Shown here in pieces: positions 49,642 to 62,338 of a stretch of 64,000 nt of DNA (positions are counted from its first letter, which is position 1; every line of letters begins with the position of its first letter). A program made the translations under genes and the position numbers. The notes under the pieces were generated by a model. The model was given only the letters and a program-made list of their open reading frames with translations, had not been told where the DNA came from and did not search any database. Source of the DNA: Strigamia acuminata (lineage: Eukaryota; Arthropoda; Chilopoda; Geophilomorpha; Linotaeniidae); NCBI GenBank assembly GCA_949358305.1, contig OX442318.1, positions 15,666,517-15,730,516 on the forward strand, in the 5' to 3' direction.

Positions 49642-52600
49642 CACGTGACCCGGAGTGTGGTTTTTGGGGGCGAGGGCCGTCCTCCGACCGCGCCGTGACG
49701 CGCCCCGGGTCGGATCAAGAGGCGACCCGGTCGGAAACCGAACCTCGGGGTTCCTCGGGGCGTGGTTTTTTGGGGACGGGGGGAGGGGGGGATTGGGTCG
49801 CGTGCTCCGACCGCGCCGCAACGCGCCGTGGGTCGGTCACCAACCTTTGTCAATATTTTATAAATTTCCACGGAATTTCAACAATGTTTTACATAAGTCC
49901 GTCAAATCGGGCAGAAATATCCCGTACAATGTCGCTGCAATTCTGTGGAAATTTATCAGATATTGACAAAATTCGGTGACGGGCGGAAGGGCGATTCCCG
50001 GGCGGAAGAGAGAGAGAGAGAGAGAAAGGGGGGACGGCCGGCGCCTACGCCGACGGGGCGCGGAGGGCGAGTGCACTGTTCACGCATGTGGGCGCGTGTG
50101 GACGCTCGATTTACTGGCGCGTTGGACAAGTCAAAAAAAATTTCCCAATGTCTGACAAAAATTCCATCGAATCACGGCAATATTTGACAACACTTGCACA
50201 GATTTTTAGCAACATTCACCGGCGAGGTCGTTGATGAACTCGCTTTACCCCGATGAATCTCGCGCGACAACAACCCTGCGAAAATACCAAATCTCGTACG
50301 AATAATAAACACGGCGCAAACCGCACAAAAATCCACGACATAAAATCGAATGTCGTCTATCGGCACTCTCAGCATTCCCCCGGACATTTTCCGGAAGAGT
50401 TTGGTCCGGCCGGAATCCGAGGAATAGTCACTCCCAAAGTGCGGATTTTGCGGGTGCACTCGCTTCCGAAGGATAGGCAAAGCAGGCGTGCGGACGCGAC
50501 GCCCGGACGCGGCCGGACGGGGACCAGTCGGCGCTTAACCTTGGGGTATGTGTGCGGATTTTGTCGGGGGCGAAAGGGTCCCGCTTTTTAACATTACGGC
50601 GGCCTATACGTTGTTTCGTTGATCGCGACTGTGATGCGGAATTTGCGGATGTTGTTTTGGCCGAGTAGTTCGTGCGACCGAGCGCGTTTTGTTCGTTGCT
50701 TTTCGGTGTTCGGTGGGTTTTGTGACCGGTCAAGGGTTTCGCTAAAACGTGGTTTTTGTGACGGGAGGGAGGGGGGATCGGTTCATGTGCTCCGAACGCG
50801 CCGCGACGCGCCGTGACTTGGGCCAAAAACGACCCGGTCGGAAACCGGGTCCCGGGCTTCGTCGAGGCGTGGTTTTTGAGAACGGGGGGAGGGGGGGATC
50901 GGGTCGCGTGCTCCGAAAGCGCCGCGACGCGCCGTGACTTGGGCCAAAAACGACCCGGTCGGAAACCGGGTCCCGGGCTTCGTCGAGGCGTGGTCCCGAT
51001 CGGGACAAACTCTTCCGGAAAATGTCCGGTGGAATGTTGAGAGTGTCGATGGACGACGTTCGAGTTTATATCGTAAGTAAGTAAGTATCTGACAAAACTT
51101 GCACAGAATTTTGTCAACATTTGATAAATTTCCACAGAATTTAACGTTGTTTTGCTAAAACCTGCGGAAACGTGTCTAGTCGGGCAGAAACGTCTCGTAA
51201 AATGTTGCTGAAATTCCGTGGAAATTTGTCAAAAATTGACAAAAGTTGGTGACCGACCCACATCGCGTTGCGGCGCGGTCGGAGCACGCGACCCGATCCC
51301 CCCCCCCCCCCCTCCCCCCGTCCCCAAAAAACCACGCCTCGAGGAACCCCGAGGTTCGGTTTCCGACCGGGTCGCCTCTTGATCCGACTCGGGGCGCGTC
51401 ACGGCGCGGTCGGAGGACGGCCCTCGCCCCCAAAAACCACACTCCGGGTCACGTGGTCTCGCACTCGACTTTTTCAGTTTTCCCGTTTTCGGCCCGTTAC
51501 GGCCAAGGACCGTAACGGGTCGAAAACGGGCCGCAACGGGTCGAAAACGGCCGCAACGGGTCGAAAACGGCCCGCACGGGCCGTTAACGGGCCGCCGACG
51601 GTCCCGTCACAATCCCGTAACGGCTCGCACGGGCCGTTAACGGGCCGCCGACGGTCCCGTCACGATCCCGTCACGGCCCGTGCGGGCCGTTAACGGGCTG
51701 CCGACGGTCCCGTCACGATCCCGTCACGGCTCGTGCGGGCCGTTAACGGGCCGCCGACGGTCCCGTCACGATCCCGTCACGGCCCGTGCGGGCCGTTAAC
51801 GGGCTGCCGACGGTCCCGTCACGATCCCGTCAACGGCCCGCATGGAGTCGTACGGGCCGTTAACGGGCTGCCGACGGTCCCGTCACGATCCCGTCACGGC
51901 TCGTGCGGGCCGTTAACGGGCCGCCGACAGTCCCGTCACGATCCCGTCACGGCCTGTGCGGGCCGTTAACGGGCCGTTAACGGGCCGTTAACGGCCCGTT
52001 AACGGCGTAAAACCAAAAACAGGATTCGAGATTAATGTCTATGAATGTTGTACGCGTTTTCACGTACGTGTTGTCGGTTGTTGATTTTTTCGATTTACGC
52101 CGTAACGGCCCGTTAACGGCCCGTTAACGGCCCGTCAACGGCCCGTCAACGGCCCGCAACGGCCCGCACGGGCCGTTAACGGGCCGTCGACGATCCCGTC
52201 ACGATCCCGCAACGGCCCGCACGGGCCGTTAACGGGCCGCTGACGGTCCCGTCACGATCCCGTCACGGCCTTCGTTCCCGGACTTCGGCTCGCCGACGGC
52301 CCGTACGACCTCACGCGGGCCGTTAACGGGCCGTTAACGGCCCGTTAACGGCCCGTTAACGGCGTAAAACCAAAAACAGGATTCGAGATTAATGTCTATG
52401 AATGTTGTACGCGTTTTCATGTACGTGTTGTCGGTTGTTGATTTTTTCGATTCACGCCGTAACGGCCCGTTAACGGCCCGTTAACGGCCCGTCAACGGCC
52501 CGTCAACGGCCCGCAACGGCCCGCACGGGCCGTTAACGGGCCGTCGACGATCCCGTCACGATCCCGCAACGGCCCGCACGGGCCGTTAACGGGCCGCTGA

Positions 52601-54038
52601 CGGTCCCGTCACGATCCCGCAACGGCCCGCACGGGCCGTTAACGGGCCGTCGACGATCCCGTCACGATCCCGCAACGGCCCGCACGGGCCGTTAACGGGC
52701 CGCTGACGGTCCCGTCACGATCCCGCAACGGCCCGCACGGGCCGTTAACGGGCCGTCGACGGTCCCGTCACGATCCCGCAACGGCCCGCACGGGCCGTTA
52801 ACGGCCCGTTAACGGCCCGTTAACGGCCCGTTAACGGGGCAAAACCGAAAACAGGATTCGAGATTAATGTCTATGAATGTTGTACGCGTTTTCATGTACG
52901 TGTTGTCGGTTGTTGATTTTTTCGATTCACGCCGTAACGGCCCGTTAACGGCCCGTTAACGGCCCGTCAACGGCCCGTCAACGGCCCGCAACGGCCCGCA
53001 CGGGCCGTTAACGGGCCGTCGACGATCCCGTCACGATCCCGCAACGGCCCGCACGGGCCGTTAACGGGCCGCCGACGGTCCCGTCACGGTCCCGTCACGG
53101 CGCGTGCGGGCCGTTAACGGGCCGCCGACAGTCCCGTCACGATCCCGTCACGGCCTTCGTTCCCGGACTTCGGCTCGCCGACGGCCCGTACGACCTCACG
53201 CGGGCCGTTAACGGGCCGTTAACGGGCCGTTAACGGCCCGTTAACGGCCCGTTAACGGCGTAAAACCAAAAACAGGATTCGAGATTAATGTCTATGAATG
53301 TTGTACGCGTTTTCATGTACGTGTTGTCGGTTGTTGATTTTTTCGATTCACGCCGTAACGGCCCGTTAACGGCCCGTTAACGGCCCGTCAACGGCCCGTC
53401 AACGGCCCGCAACGGCCCGCACGGGCCGTTAACGGGCCGTCGACGATCCCGTCACGATCCCGCAACGGCCCGCACGGGCCGTTAACGGGCCGCCGACGGT
53501 CCCGTCACGGTCCCGTCACGGCGCGTGCGGGCCGTTAACGGGCCGCCGACAGTCCCGTCACGATCCCGTCACGGCCTTCGTTCCCGGACTTCGGCTCGCC
53601 GACGGCCCGTACGACCTCACGCGGGCCGTTAACGGGCCGTTAACGGGCCGTTAACGGCCCGTTAACGGCCCGTTAACGGCGTAAAACCAAAAACAGGATT
53701 CGAGATTAATGTCTATGAATGTTGTACGCGTTTTCACGTACGTGTTGTCGGTTGTTGATTTTTTCGATTTACGCCGTTAACGGCCCGTTAACGGCCCGTT
53801 AACGGCCCGTCAACGGCCCGCATGGAGTCGTACGGGCCGTTAACGGGCCGCCGACGGTCCCGTCACGGTCCCGTCACGGCGCGTGCGGGCCGTTAACGGG
53901 CCGCCAACGGTCCCGTCACGATCCCGTCACGGCCCGTGCGGGCCGTTAACGGGCCGCCGACGGTCCCGTCACGATCCCGTAACGGCCCGTTACGGCCAAG
54001 GGCCGTAACGGGATAACTGAGAGAGTCGGGTGCGAGAC
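49642..54038. repeat. array unit 1 (4397 bp)
   Basis: Defined from one CACGTGACCCGGAGTG to the next. The A segment (49642-about 51485) is an imperfect palindrome: its left arm 49642-49860 is inverted at about 51225-51455, and an inner pair (CCGGACATTTTCCGGAAGAG near 50388, TCTTCCGGAAAATGTCCGG near 51011) extends it. A 121-bp module is tandemly doubled near 50788-51000. A (GA)9 run lies near 50010 and a run of about 15 C near 51298. Open frames of up to 235 codons in A are not supported as genes. Confidence 0.9.
51490..54020. repeat. B minisatellite of unit 1, five AT-rich cassettes
   Basis: Same composition as in unit 0. Cassettes start near 52003, 52361, 52836, 53257 and 53678; the first and last are the CACGTACGTG type and the inner three the CATGTACGTG type. 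The 53-bp period is explicit at 52524, 52577 and 52630. Confidence 0.9.
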
Positions 54039-57000
54039 CACGTGACCCGGAGTGTGGTTTTTGGGGGCGAGGGCCGTCCTCCGACCGCGCCGTGACGCGC
54101 CCCGGGTCGGATCAAGAGGCGACCCGGTCGGAAACCGAACCTCGGGGTTCCTCGGGGCGTGGTTTTTTGGGGACGGGGGGAGGGGGGGATTGGGTCGCGT
54201 GCTCCGACCGCGCCGCAACGCGCCGTGGGTCGGTCACCAACCTTTGTCAATATTTTATAAATTTCCACGGAATTTCAACAATGTTTTACATAAGTCCGTC
54301 AAATCGGGCAGAAATATCCCGTACAATGTCGCTGCAATTCTGTGGAAATTTATCAGATATTGACAAAATTCGGTGACGGGCGGAAGGGCGATTCCCGGGC
54401 GGAAGAGAGAGAGAGAGAGAGAAAGGGGGGACGGCCGGCGCCTACGCCGACGGGGCGCGGAGGGCGAGTGCACTGTTCACGCATGTGGGCGCGTGTGGAC
54501 GCTCGATTTACTGGCGCGTTGGACAAGTCAAAAAAAATTTCCCAATGTCTGACAAAAATTCCATCGAATCACGGCAATATTTGACAACACTTGCACAGAT
54601 TTTTAGCAACATTCACCGGCGAGGTCGTTGATGAACTCGCTTTACCCCGATGAATCTCGCGCGACAACAACCCTGCGAAAATACCAAATCTCGTACGAAT
54701 AATAAACACGGCGCAAACCGCACAAAAATCCACGACATAAAATCGAATGTCGTCTATCGGCACTCTCAGCATTCCCCCGGACATTTTCCGGAAGAGTTTG
54801 GTCCGGCCGGAATCCGAGGAATAGTCACTCCCAAAGTGCGGATTTTGCGGGTGCACTCGCTTCCGAAGGATAGGCAAAGCAGGCGTGCGGACGCGACGCC
54901 CGGACGCGGCCGGACGGGGACCAGTCGGCGCTTAACCTTGGGGTATGTGTGCGGATTTTGTCGGGGGCGAAAGGGTCCCGCTTTTTAACATTACGGCGGC
55001 CTATACGTTGTTTCGTTGATCGCGACTGTGATGCGGAATTTGCGGATGTTGTTTTGGCCGAGTAGTTCGTGCGACCGAGCGCGTTTTGTTCGTTGCTTTT
55101 CGGTGTTCGGTGGGTTTTGTGACCGGTCAAGGGTTTCGCTAAAACGTGGTTTTTGTGACGGGAGGGAGGGGGGATCGGTTCATGTGCTCCGAACGCGCCG
55201 CGACGCGCCGTGACTTGGGCCAAAAACGACCCGGTCGGAAACCGGGTCCCGGGCTTCGTCGAGGCGTGGTTTTTGAGAACGGGGGGAGGGGGGGATCGGG
55301 TCGCGTGCTCCGAAAGCGCCGCGACGCGCCGTGACTTGGGCCAAAAACGACCCGGTCGGAAACCGGGTCCCGGGCTTCGTCGAGGCGTGGTCCCGATCGG
55401 GACAAACTCTTCCGGAAAATGTCCGGTGGAATGTTGAGAGTGTCGATGGACGACGTTCGAGTTTATATCGTAAGTAAGTAAGTATCTGACAAAACTTGCA
55501 CAGAATTTTGTCAACATTTGATAAATTTCCACAGAATTTAACGTTGTTTTGCTAAAACCTGCGGAAACGTGTCTAGTCGGGCAGAAACGTCTCGTAAAAT
55601 GTTGCTGAAATTCCGTGGAAATTTGTCAAAAATTGACAAAAGTTGGTGACCGACCCACATCGCGTTGCGGCGCGGTCGGAGCACGCGACCCGATCCCCCC
55701 CCCCCCCCCCTCCCCCCGTCCCCAAAAAACCACGCCTCGAGGAACCCCGAGGTTCGGTTTCCGACCGGGTCGCCTCTTGATCCGACTCGGGGCGCGTCAC
55801 GGCGCGGTCGGAGGACGGCCCTCGCCCCCAAAAACCACACTCCGGGTCACGTGGTCTCGCACTCGACTTTTTCAGTTTTCCCGTTTTCGGCCCGTTACGG
55901 CCAAGGACCGTAACGGGTCGAAAACGGGCCGCAACGGGTCGAAAACGGCCGCAACGGGTCGAAAACGGCCCGCACGGGCCGTTAACGGGCCGCCGACGGT
56001 CCCGTCACAATCCCGTAACGGCTCGCACGGGCCGTTAACGGGCCGCCGACGGTCCCGTCACGATCCCGTCACGGCCCGTGCGGGCCGTTAACGGGCTGCC
56101 GACGGTCCCGTCACGATCCCGTCACGGCTCGTGCGGGCCGTTAACGGGCCGCCGACGGTCCCGTCACGATCCCGTCACGGCCCGTGCGGGCCGTTAACGG
56201 GCTGCCGACGGTCCCGTCACGATCCCGTCAACGGCCCGCATGGAGTCGTACGGGCCGTTAACGGGCTGCCGACGGTCCCGTCACGATCCCGTCACGGCTC
56301 GTGCGGGCCGTTAACGGGCCGCCGACAGTCCCGTCACGATCCCGTCACGGCCTGTGCGGGCCGTTAACGGGCCGTTAACGGGCCGTTAACGGCCCGTTAA
56401 CGGCGTAAAACCAAAAACAGGATTCGAGATTAATGTCTATGAATGTTGTACGCGTTTTCACGTACGTGTTGTCGGTTGTTGATTTTTTCGATTTACGCCG
56501 TAACGGCCCGTTAACGGCCCGTTAACGGCCCGTCAACGGCCCGTCAACGGCCCGCAACGGCCCGCACGGGCCGTTAACGGGCCGTCGACGATCCCGTCAC
56601 GATCCCGCAACGGCCCGCACGGGCCGTTAACGGGCCGCCGACGGTCCCGTCACGGTCCCGTCACGGCGCGTGCGGGCCGTTAACGGGCCGCCGACAGTCC
56701 CGTCACGATCCCGTCACGGCCTTCGTTCCCGGACTTCGGCTCGCCGACGGCCCGTACGACCTCACGCGGGCCGTTAACGGGCCGTTAACGGGCCGTTAAC
56801 GGCCCGTTAACGGCCCGTTAACGGCGTAAAACCAAAAACAGGATTCGAGATTAATGTCTATGAATGTTGTACGCGTTTTCATGTACGTGTTGTCGGTTGT
56901 TGATTTTTTCGATTCACGCCGTAACGGCCCGTTAACGGCCCGTTAACGGCCCGTCAACGGCCCGTCAACGGCCCGCAACGGCCCGCACGGGCCGTTAACG

Positions 57001-57962
57001 GGCCGTCGACGATCCCGTCACGATCCCGCAACGGCCCGCACGGGCCGTTAACGGGCCGCTGACGGTCCCGTCACGATCCCGCAACGGCCCGCACGGGCCG
57101 TTAACGGGCCGTCGACGGTCCCGTCACGATCCCGCAACGGCCCGCACGGGCCGTTAACGGCCCGTTAACGGCCCGTTAACGGGGCAAAACCGAAAACAGG
57201 ATTCGAGATTAATGTCTATGAATGTTGTACGCGTTTTCATGTACGTGTTGTCGGTTGTTGATTTTTTCGATTCACGCCGTAACGGCCCGTTAACGGCCCG
57301 TTAACGGCCCGTCAACGGCCCGTCAACGGCCCGCAACGGCCCGCACGGGCCGTTAACGGGCCGTCGACGATCCCGTCACGATCCCGCAACGGCCCGCACG
57401 GGCCGTTAACGGGCCGCCGACGGTCCCGTCACGGTCCCGTCACGGCGCGTGCGGGCCGTTAACGGGCCGCCGACAGTCCCGTCACGATCCCGTCACGGCC
57501 TTCGTTCCCGGACTTCGGCTCGCCGACGGCCCGTACGACCTCACGCGGGCCGTTAACGGGCCGTTAACGGGCCGTTAACGGCCCGTTAACGGCCCGTTAA
57601 CGGCGTAAAACCAAAAACAGGATTCGAGATTAATGTCTATGAATGTTGTACGCGTTTTCACGTACGTGTTGTCGGTTGTTGATTTTTTCGATTTACGCCG
57701 TTAACGGCCCGTTAACGGCCCGTTAACGGCCCGTCAACGGCCCGCATGGAGTCGTACGGGCCGTTAACGGGCCGCCGACGGTCCCGTCACGGTCCCGTCA
57801 CGGCGCGTGCGGGCCGTTAACGGGCCGCCAACGGTCCCGTCACGATCCCGTCACGGCCCGTGCGGGCCGTTAACGGGCCGCCGACGGTCCCGTCACGATC
57901 CCGTAACGGCCCGTTACGGCCAAGGGCCGTAACGGGATAACTGAGAGAGTCGGGTGCGAGAC
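54039..57962. repeat. array unit 2 (3924 bp)
   Basis: Full unit with A at 54039-about 55882. It shows the empty copia target (CCACGTGACC at 54038-54047). It is shorter than its neighbours because the B part has one cassette fewer. Confidence 0.92.
55890..57945. repeat. B minisatellite of unit 2, four AT-rich cassettes
   Basis: Cassettes start near 56402, 56823, 57181 and 57601; edge cassettes are the CACG type, the two inner ones the CATG type. Confidence 0.9.
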
Positions 57963-60900
57963 CACGTGACCCGGAGTGTGGTTTTTGGGGGCGAGGGCCG
58001 TCCTCCGACCGCGCCGTGACGCGCCCCGGGTCGGATCAAGAGGCGACCCGGTCGGAAACCGAACCTCGGGGTTCCTCGGGGCGTGGTTTTTTGGGGACGG
58101 GGGGAGGGGGGGATTGGGTCGCGTGCTCCGACCGCGCCGCAACGCGCCGTGGGTCGGTCACCAACCTTTGTCAATATTTTATAAATTTCCACGGAATTTC
58201 AACAATGTTTTACATAAGTCCGTCAAATCGGGCAGAAATATCCCGTACAATGTCGCTGCAATTCTGTGGAAATTTATCAGATATTGACAAAATTCGGTGA
58301 CGGGCGGAAGGGCGATTCCCGGGCGGAAGAGAGAGAGAGAGAGAGAAAGGGGGGACGGCCGGCGCCTACGCCGACGGGGCGCGGAGGGCGAGTGCACTGT
58401 TCACGCATGTGGGCGCGTGTGGACGCTCGATTTACTGGCGCGTTGGACAAGTCAAAAAAAATTTCCCAATGTCTGACAAAAATTCCATCGAATCACGGCA
58501 ATATTTGACAACACTTGCACAGATTTTTAGCAACATTCACCGGCGAGGTCGTTGATGAACTCGCTTTACCCCGATGAATCTCGCGCGACAACAACCCTGC
58601 GAAAATACCAAATCTCGTACGAATAATAAACACGGCGCAAACCGCACAAAAATCCACGACATAAAATCGAATGTCGTCTATCGGCACTCTCAGCATTCCC
58701 CCGGACATTTTCCGGAAGAGTTTGGTCCGGCCGGAATCCGAGGAATAGTCACTCCCAAAGTGCGGATTTTGCGGGTGCACTCGCTTCCGAAGGATAGGCA
58801 AAGCAGGCGTGCGGACGCGACGCCCGGACGCGGCCGGACGGGGACCAGTCGGCGCTTAACCTTGGGGTATGTGTGCGGATTTTGTCGGGGGCGAAAGGGT
58901 CCCGCTTTTTAACATTACGGCGGCCTATACGTTGTTTCGTTGATCGCGACTGTGATGCGGAATTTGCGGATGTTGTTTTGGCCGAGTAGTTCGTGCGACC
59001 GAGCGCGTTTTGTTCGTTGCTTTTCGGTGTTCGGTGGGTTTTGTGACCGGTCAAGGGTTTCGCTAAAACGTGGTTTTTGTGACGGGAGGGAGGGGGGATC
59101 GGTTCATGTGCTCCGAACGCGCCGCGACGCGCCGTGACTTGGGCCAAAAACGACCCGGTCGGAAACCGGGTCCCGGGCTTCGTCGAGGCGTGGTTTTTGA
59201 GAACGGGGGGAGGGGGGGATCGGGTCGCGTGCTCCGAAAGCGCCGCGACGCGCCGTGACTTGGGCCAAAAACGACCCGGTCGGAAACCGGGTCCCGGGCT
59301 TCGTCGAGGCGTGGTCCCGATCGGGACAAACTCTTCCGGAAAATGTCCGGTGGAATGTTGAGAGTGTCGATGGACGACGTTCGAGTTTATATCGTAAGTA
59401 AGTAAGTATCTGACAAAACTTGCACAGAATTTTGTCAACATTTGATAAATTTCCACAGAATTTAACGTTGTTTTGCTAAAACCTGCGGAAACGTGTCTAG
59501 TCGGGCAGAAACGTCTCGTAAAATGTTGCTGAAATTCCGTGGAAATTTGTCAAAAATTGACAAAAGTTGGTGACCGACCCACATCGCGTTGCGGCGCGGT
59601 CGGAGCACGCGACCCGATCCCCCCCCCCCCCCCCTCCCCCCGTCCCCAAAAAACCACGCCTCGAGGAACCCCGAGGTTCGGTTTCCGACCGGGTCGCCTC
59701 TTGATCCGACTCGGGGCGCGTCACGGCGCGGTCGGAGGACGGCCCTCGCCCCCAAAAACCACACTCCGGGTCACGTGGTCTCGCACTCGACTTTTTCAGT
59801 TTTCCCGTTTTCGGCCCGTTACGGCCAAGGACCGTAACGGGTCGAAAACGGGCCGCAACGGGTCGAAAACGGCCGCAACGGGTCGAAAACGGCCCGCACG
59901 GGCCGTTAACGGGCCGCCGACGGTCCCGTCACAATCCCGTAACGGCTCGCACGGGCCGTTAACGGGCCGCCGACGGTCCCGTCACGATCCCGTCACGGCC
60001 CGTGCGGGCCGTTAACGGGCTGCCGACGGTCCCGTCACGATCCCGTCACGGCTCGTGCGGGCCGTTAACGGGCCGCCGACGGTCCCGTCACGATCCCGTC
60101 ACGGCCCGTGCGGGCCGTTAACGGGCTGCCGACGGTCCCGTCACGATCCCGTCAACGGCCCGCATGGAGTCGTACGGGCCGTTAACGGGCTGCCGACGGT
60201 CCCGTCACGATCCCGTCACGGCTCGTGCGGGCCGTTAACGGGCCGCCGACAGTCCCGTCACGATCCCGTCACGGCCTGTGCGGGCCGTTAACGGGCCGTT
60301 AACGGGCCGTTAACGGCCCGTTAACGGCGTAAAACCAAAAACAGGATTCGAGATTAATGTCTATGAATGTTGTACGCGTTTTCACGTACGTGTTGTCGGT
60401 TGTTGATTTTTTCGATTTACGCCGTAACGGCCCGTTAACGGCCCGTTAACGGCCCGTCAACGGCCCGTCAACGGCCCGCAACGGCCCGCACGGGCCGTTA
60501 ACGGGCCGTCGACGATCCCGTCACGATCCCGCAACGGCCCGCACGGGCCGTTAACGGGCCGCTGACGGTCCCGTCACGATCCCGTCACGGCCTTCGTTCC
60601 CGGACTTCGGCTCGCCGACGGCCCGTACGACCTCACGCGGGCCGTTAACGGGCCGTTAACGGCCCGTTAACGGCCCGTTAACGGCGTAAAACCAAAAACA
60701 GGATTCGAGATTAATGTCTATGAATGTTGTACGCGTTTTCATGTACGTGTTGTCGGTTGTTGATTTTTTCGATTCACGCCGTAACGGCCCGTTAACGGCC
60801 CGTTAACGGCCCGTCAACGGCCCGTCAACGGCCCGCAACGGCCCGCACGGGCCGTTAACGGGCCGTCGACGATCCCGTCACGATCCCGCAACGGCCCGCA

Positions 60901-62338
60901 CGGGCCGTTAACGGGCCGCTGACGGTCCCGTCACGATCCCGCAACGGCCCGCACGGGCCGTTAACGGGCCGTCGACGATCCCGTCACGATCCCGCAACGG
61001 CCCGCACGGGCCGTTAACGGGCCGCTGACGGTCCCGTCACGATCCCGCAACGGCCCGCACGGGCCGTTAACGGGCCGTCGACGGTCCCGTCACGATCCCG
61101 CAACGGCCCGCACGGGCCGTTAACGGCCCGTTAACGGGGCAAAACCGAAAACAGGATTCGAGATTAATGTCTATGAATGTTGTACGCGTTTTCATGTACG
61201 TGTTGTCGGTTGTTGATTTTTTCGATTCACGCCGTAACGGCCCGTTAACGGCCCGTTAACGGCCCGTCAACGGCCCGTCAACGGCCCGCAACGGCCCGCA
61301 CGGGCCGTTAACGGGCCGTCGACGATCCCGTCACGATCCCGCAACGGCCCGCACGGGCCGTTAACGGGCCGCCGACGGTCCCGTCACGGTCCCGTCACGG
61401 CGCGTGCGGGCCGTTAACGGGCCGCCGACAGTCCCGTCACGATCCCGTCACGGCCTTCGTTCCCGGACTTCGGCTCGCCGACGGCCCGTACGACCTCACG
61501 CGGGCCGTTAACGGGCCGTTAACGGGCCGTTAACGGCCCGTTAACGGCCCGTTAACGGCGTAAAACCAAAAACAGGATTCGAGATTAATGTCTATGAATG
61601 TTGTACGCGTTTTCATGTACGTGTTGTCGGTTGTTGATTTTTTCGATTCACGCCGTAACGGCCCGTTAACGGCCCGTTAACGGCCCGTCAACGGCCCGTC
61701 AACGGCCCGCAACGGCCCGCACGGGCCGTTAACGGGCCGTCGACGATCCCGTCACGATCCCGCAACGGCCCGCACGGGCCGTTAACGGGCCGCCGACGGT
61801 CCCGTCACGGTCCCGTCACGGCGCGTGCGGGCCGTTAACGGGCCGCCGACAGTCCCGTCACGATCCCGTCACGGCCTTCGTTCCCGGACTTCGGCTCGCC
61901 GACGGCCCGTACGACCTCACGCGGGCCGTTAACGGGCCGTTAACGGGCCGTTAACGGCCCGTTAACGGCCCGTTAACGGCGTAAAACCAAAAACAGGATT
62001 CGAGATTAATGTCTATGAATGTTGTACGCGTTTTCACGTACGTGTTGTCGGTTGTTGATTTTTTCGATTTACGCCGTTAACGGCCCGTTAACGGCCCGTT
62101 AACGGCCCGTCAACGGCCCGCATGGAGTCGTACGGGCCGTTAACGGGCCGCCGACGGTCCCGTCACGGTCCCGTCACGGCGCGTGCGGGCCGTTAACGGG
62201 CCGCCAACGGTCCCGTCACGATCCCGTCACGGCCCGTGCGGGCCGTTAACGGGCCGCCGACGGTCCCGTCACGATCCCGTAACGGCCCGTTACGGCCAAG
62301 GGCCGTAACGGGATAACTGAGAGAGTCGGGTGCGAGAC
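57963..62338. repeat. array unit 3 (4376 bp)
   Basis: Full unit, A at 57963-about 59808, near-identical to units 1 and 2; empty copia target at its start. Confidence 0.92.
59815..62320. repeat. B minisatellite of unit 3, five AT-rich cassettes
   Basis: Cassettes start near 60327, 60685, 61137, 61558 and 61979, again with CACG-type edges and three CATG-type inner copies. Confidence 0.9.

Noticed and set aside
50428-51135. 235-codon minus-strand frame repeated in every array unit (also 54825, 58749, 63125; a shorter form at 39828)
   Set aside because: Lies across inverted and tandem repeats, composition is that of the GC-rich repeat, no domain is visible, and it is conserved only because the units are near-identical copies.
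52003-53770. CENP-B-box-like motif in CTTCGTTCCCGGACTTCG of the B segment
   Set aside because: It lacks the essential A and the CGGG at the right spacing on either strand.
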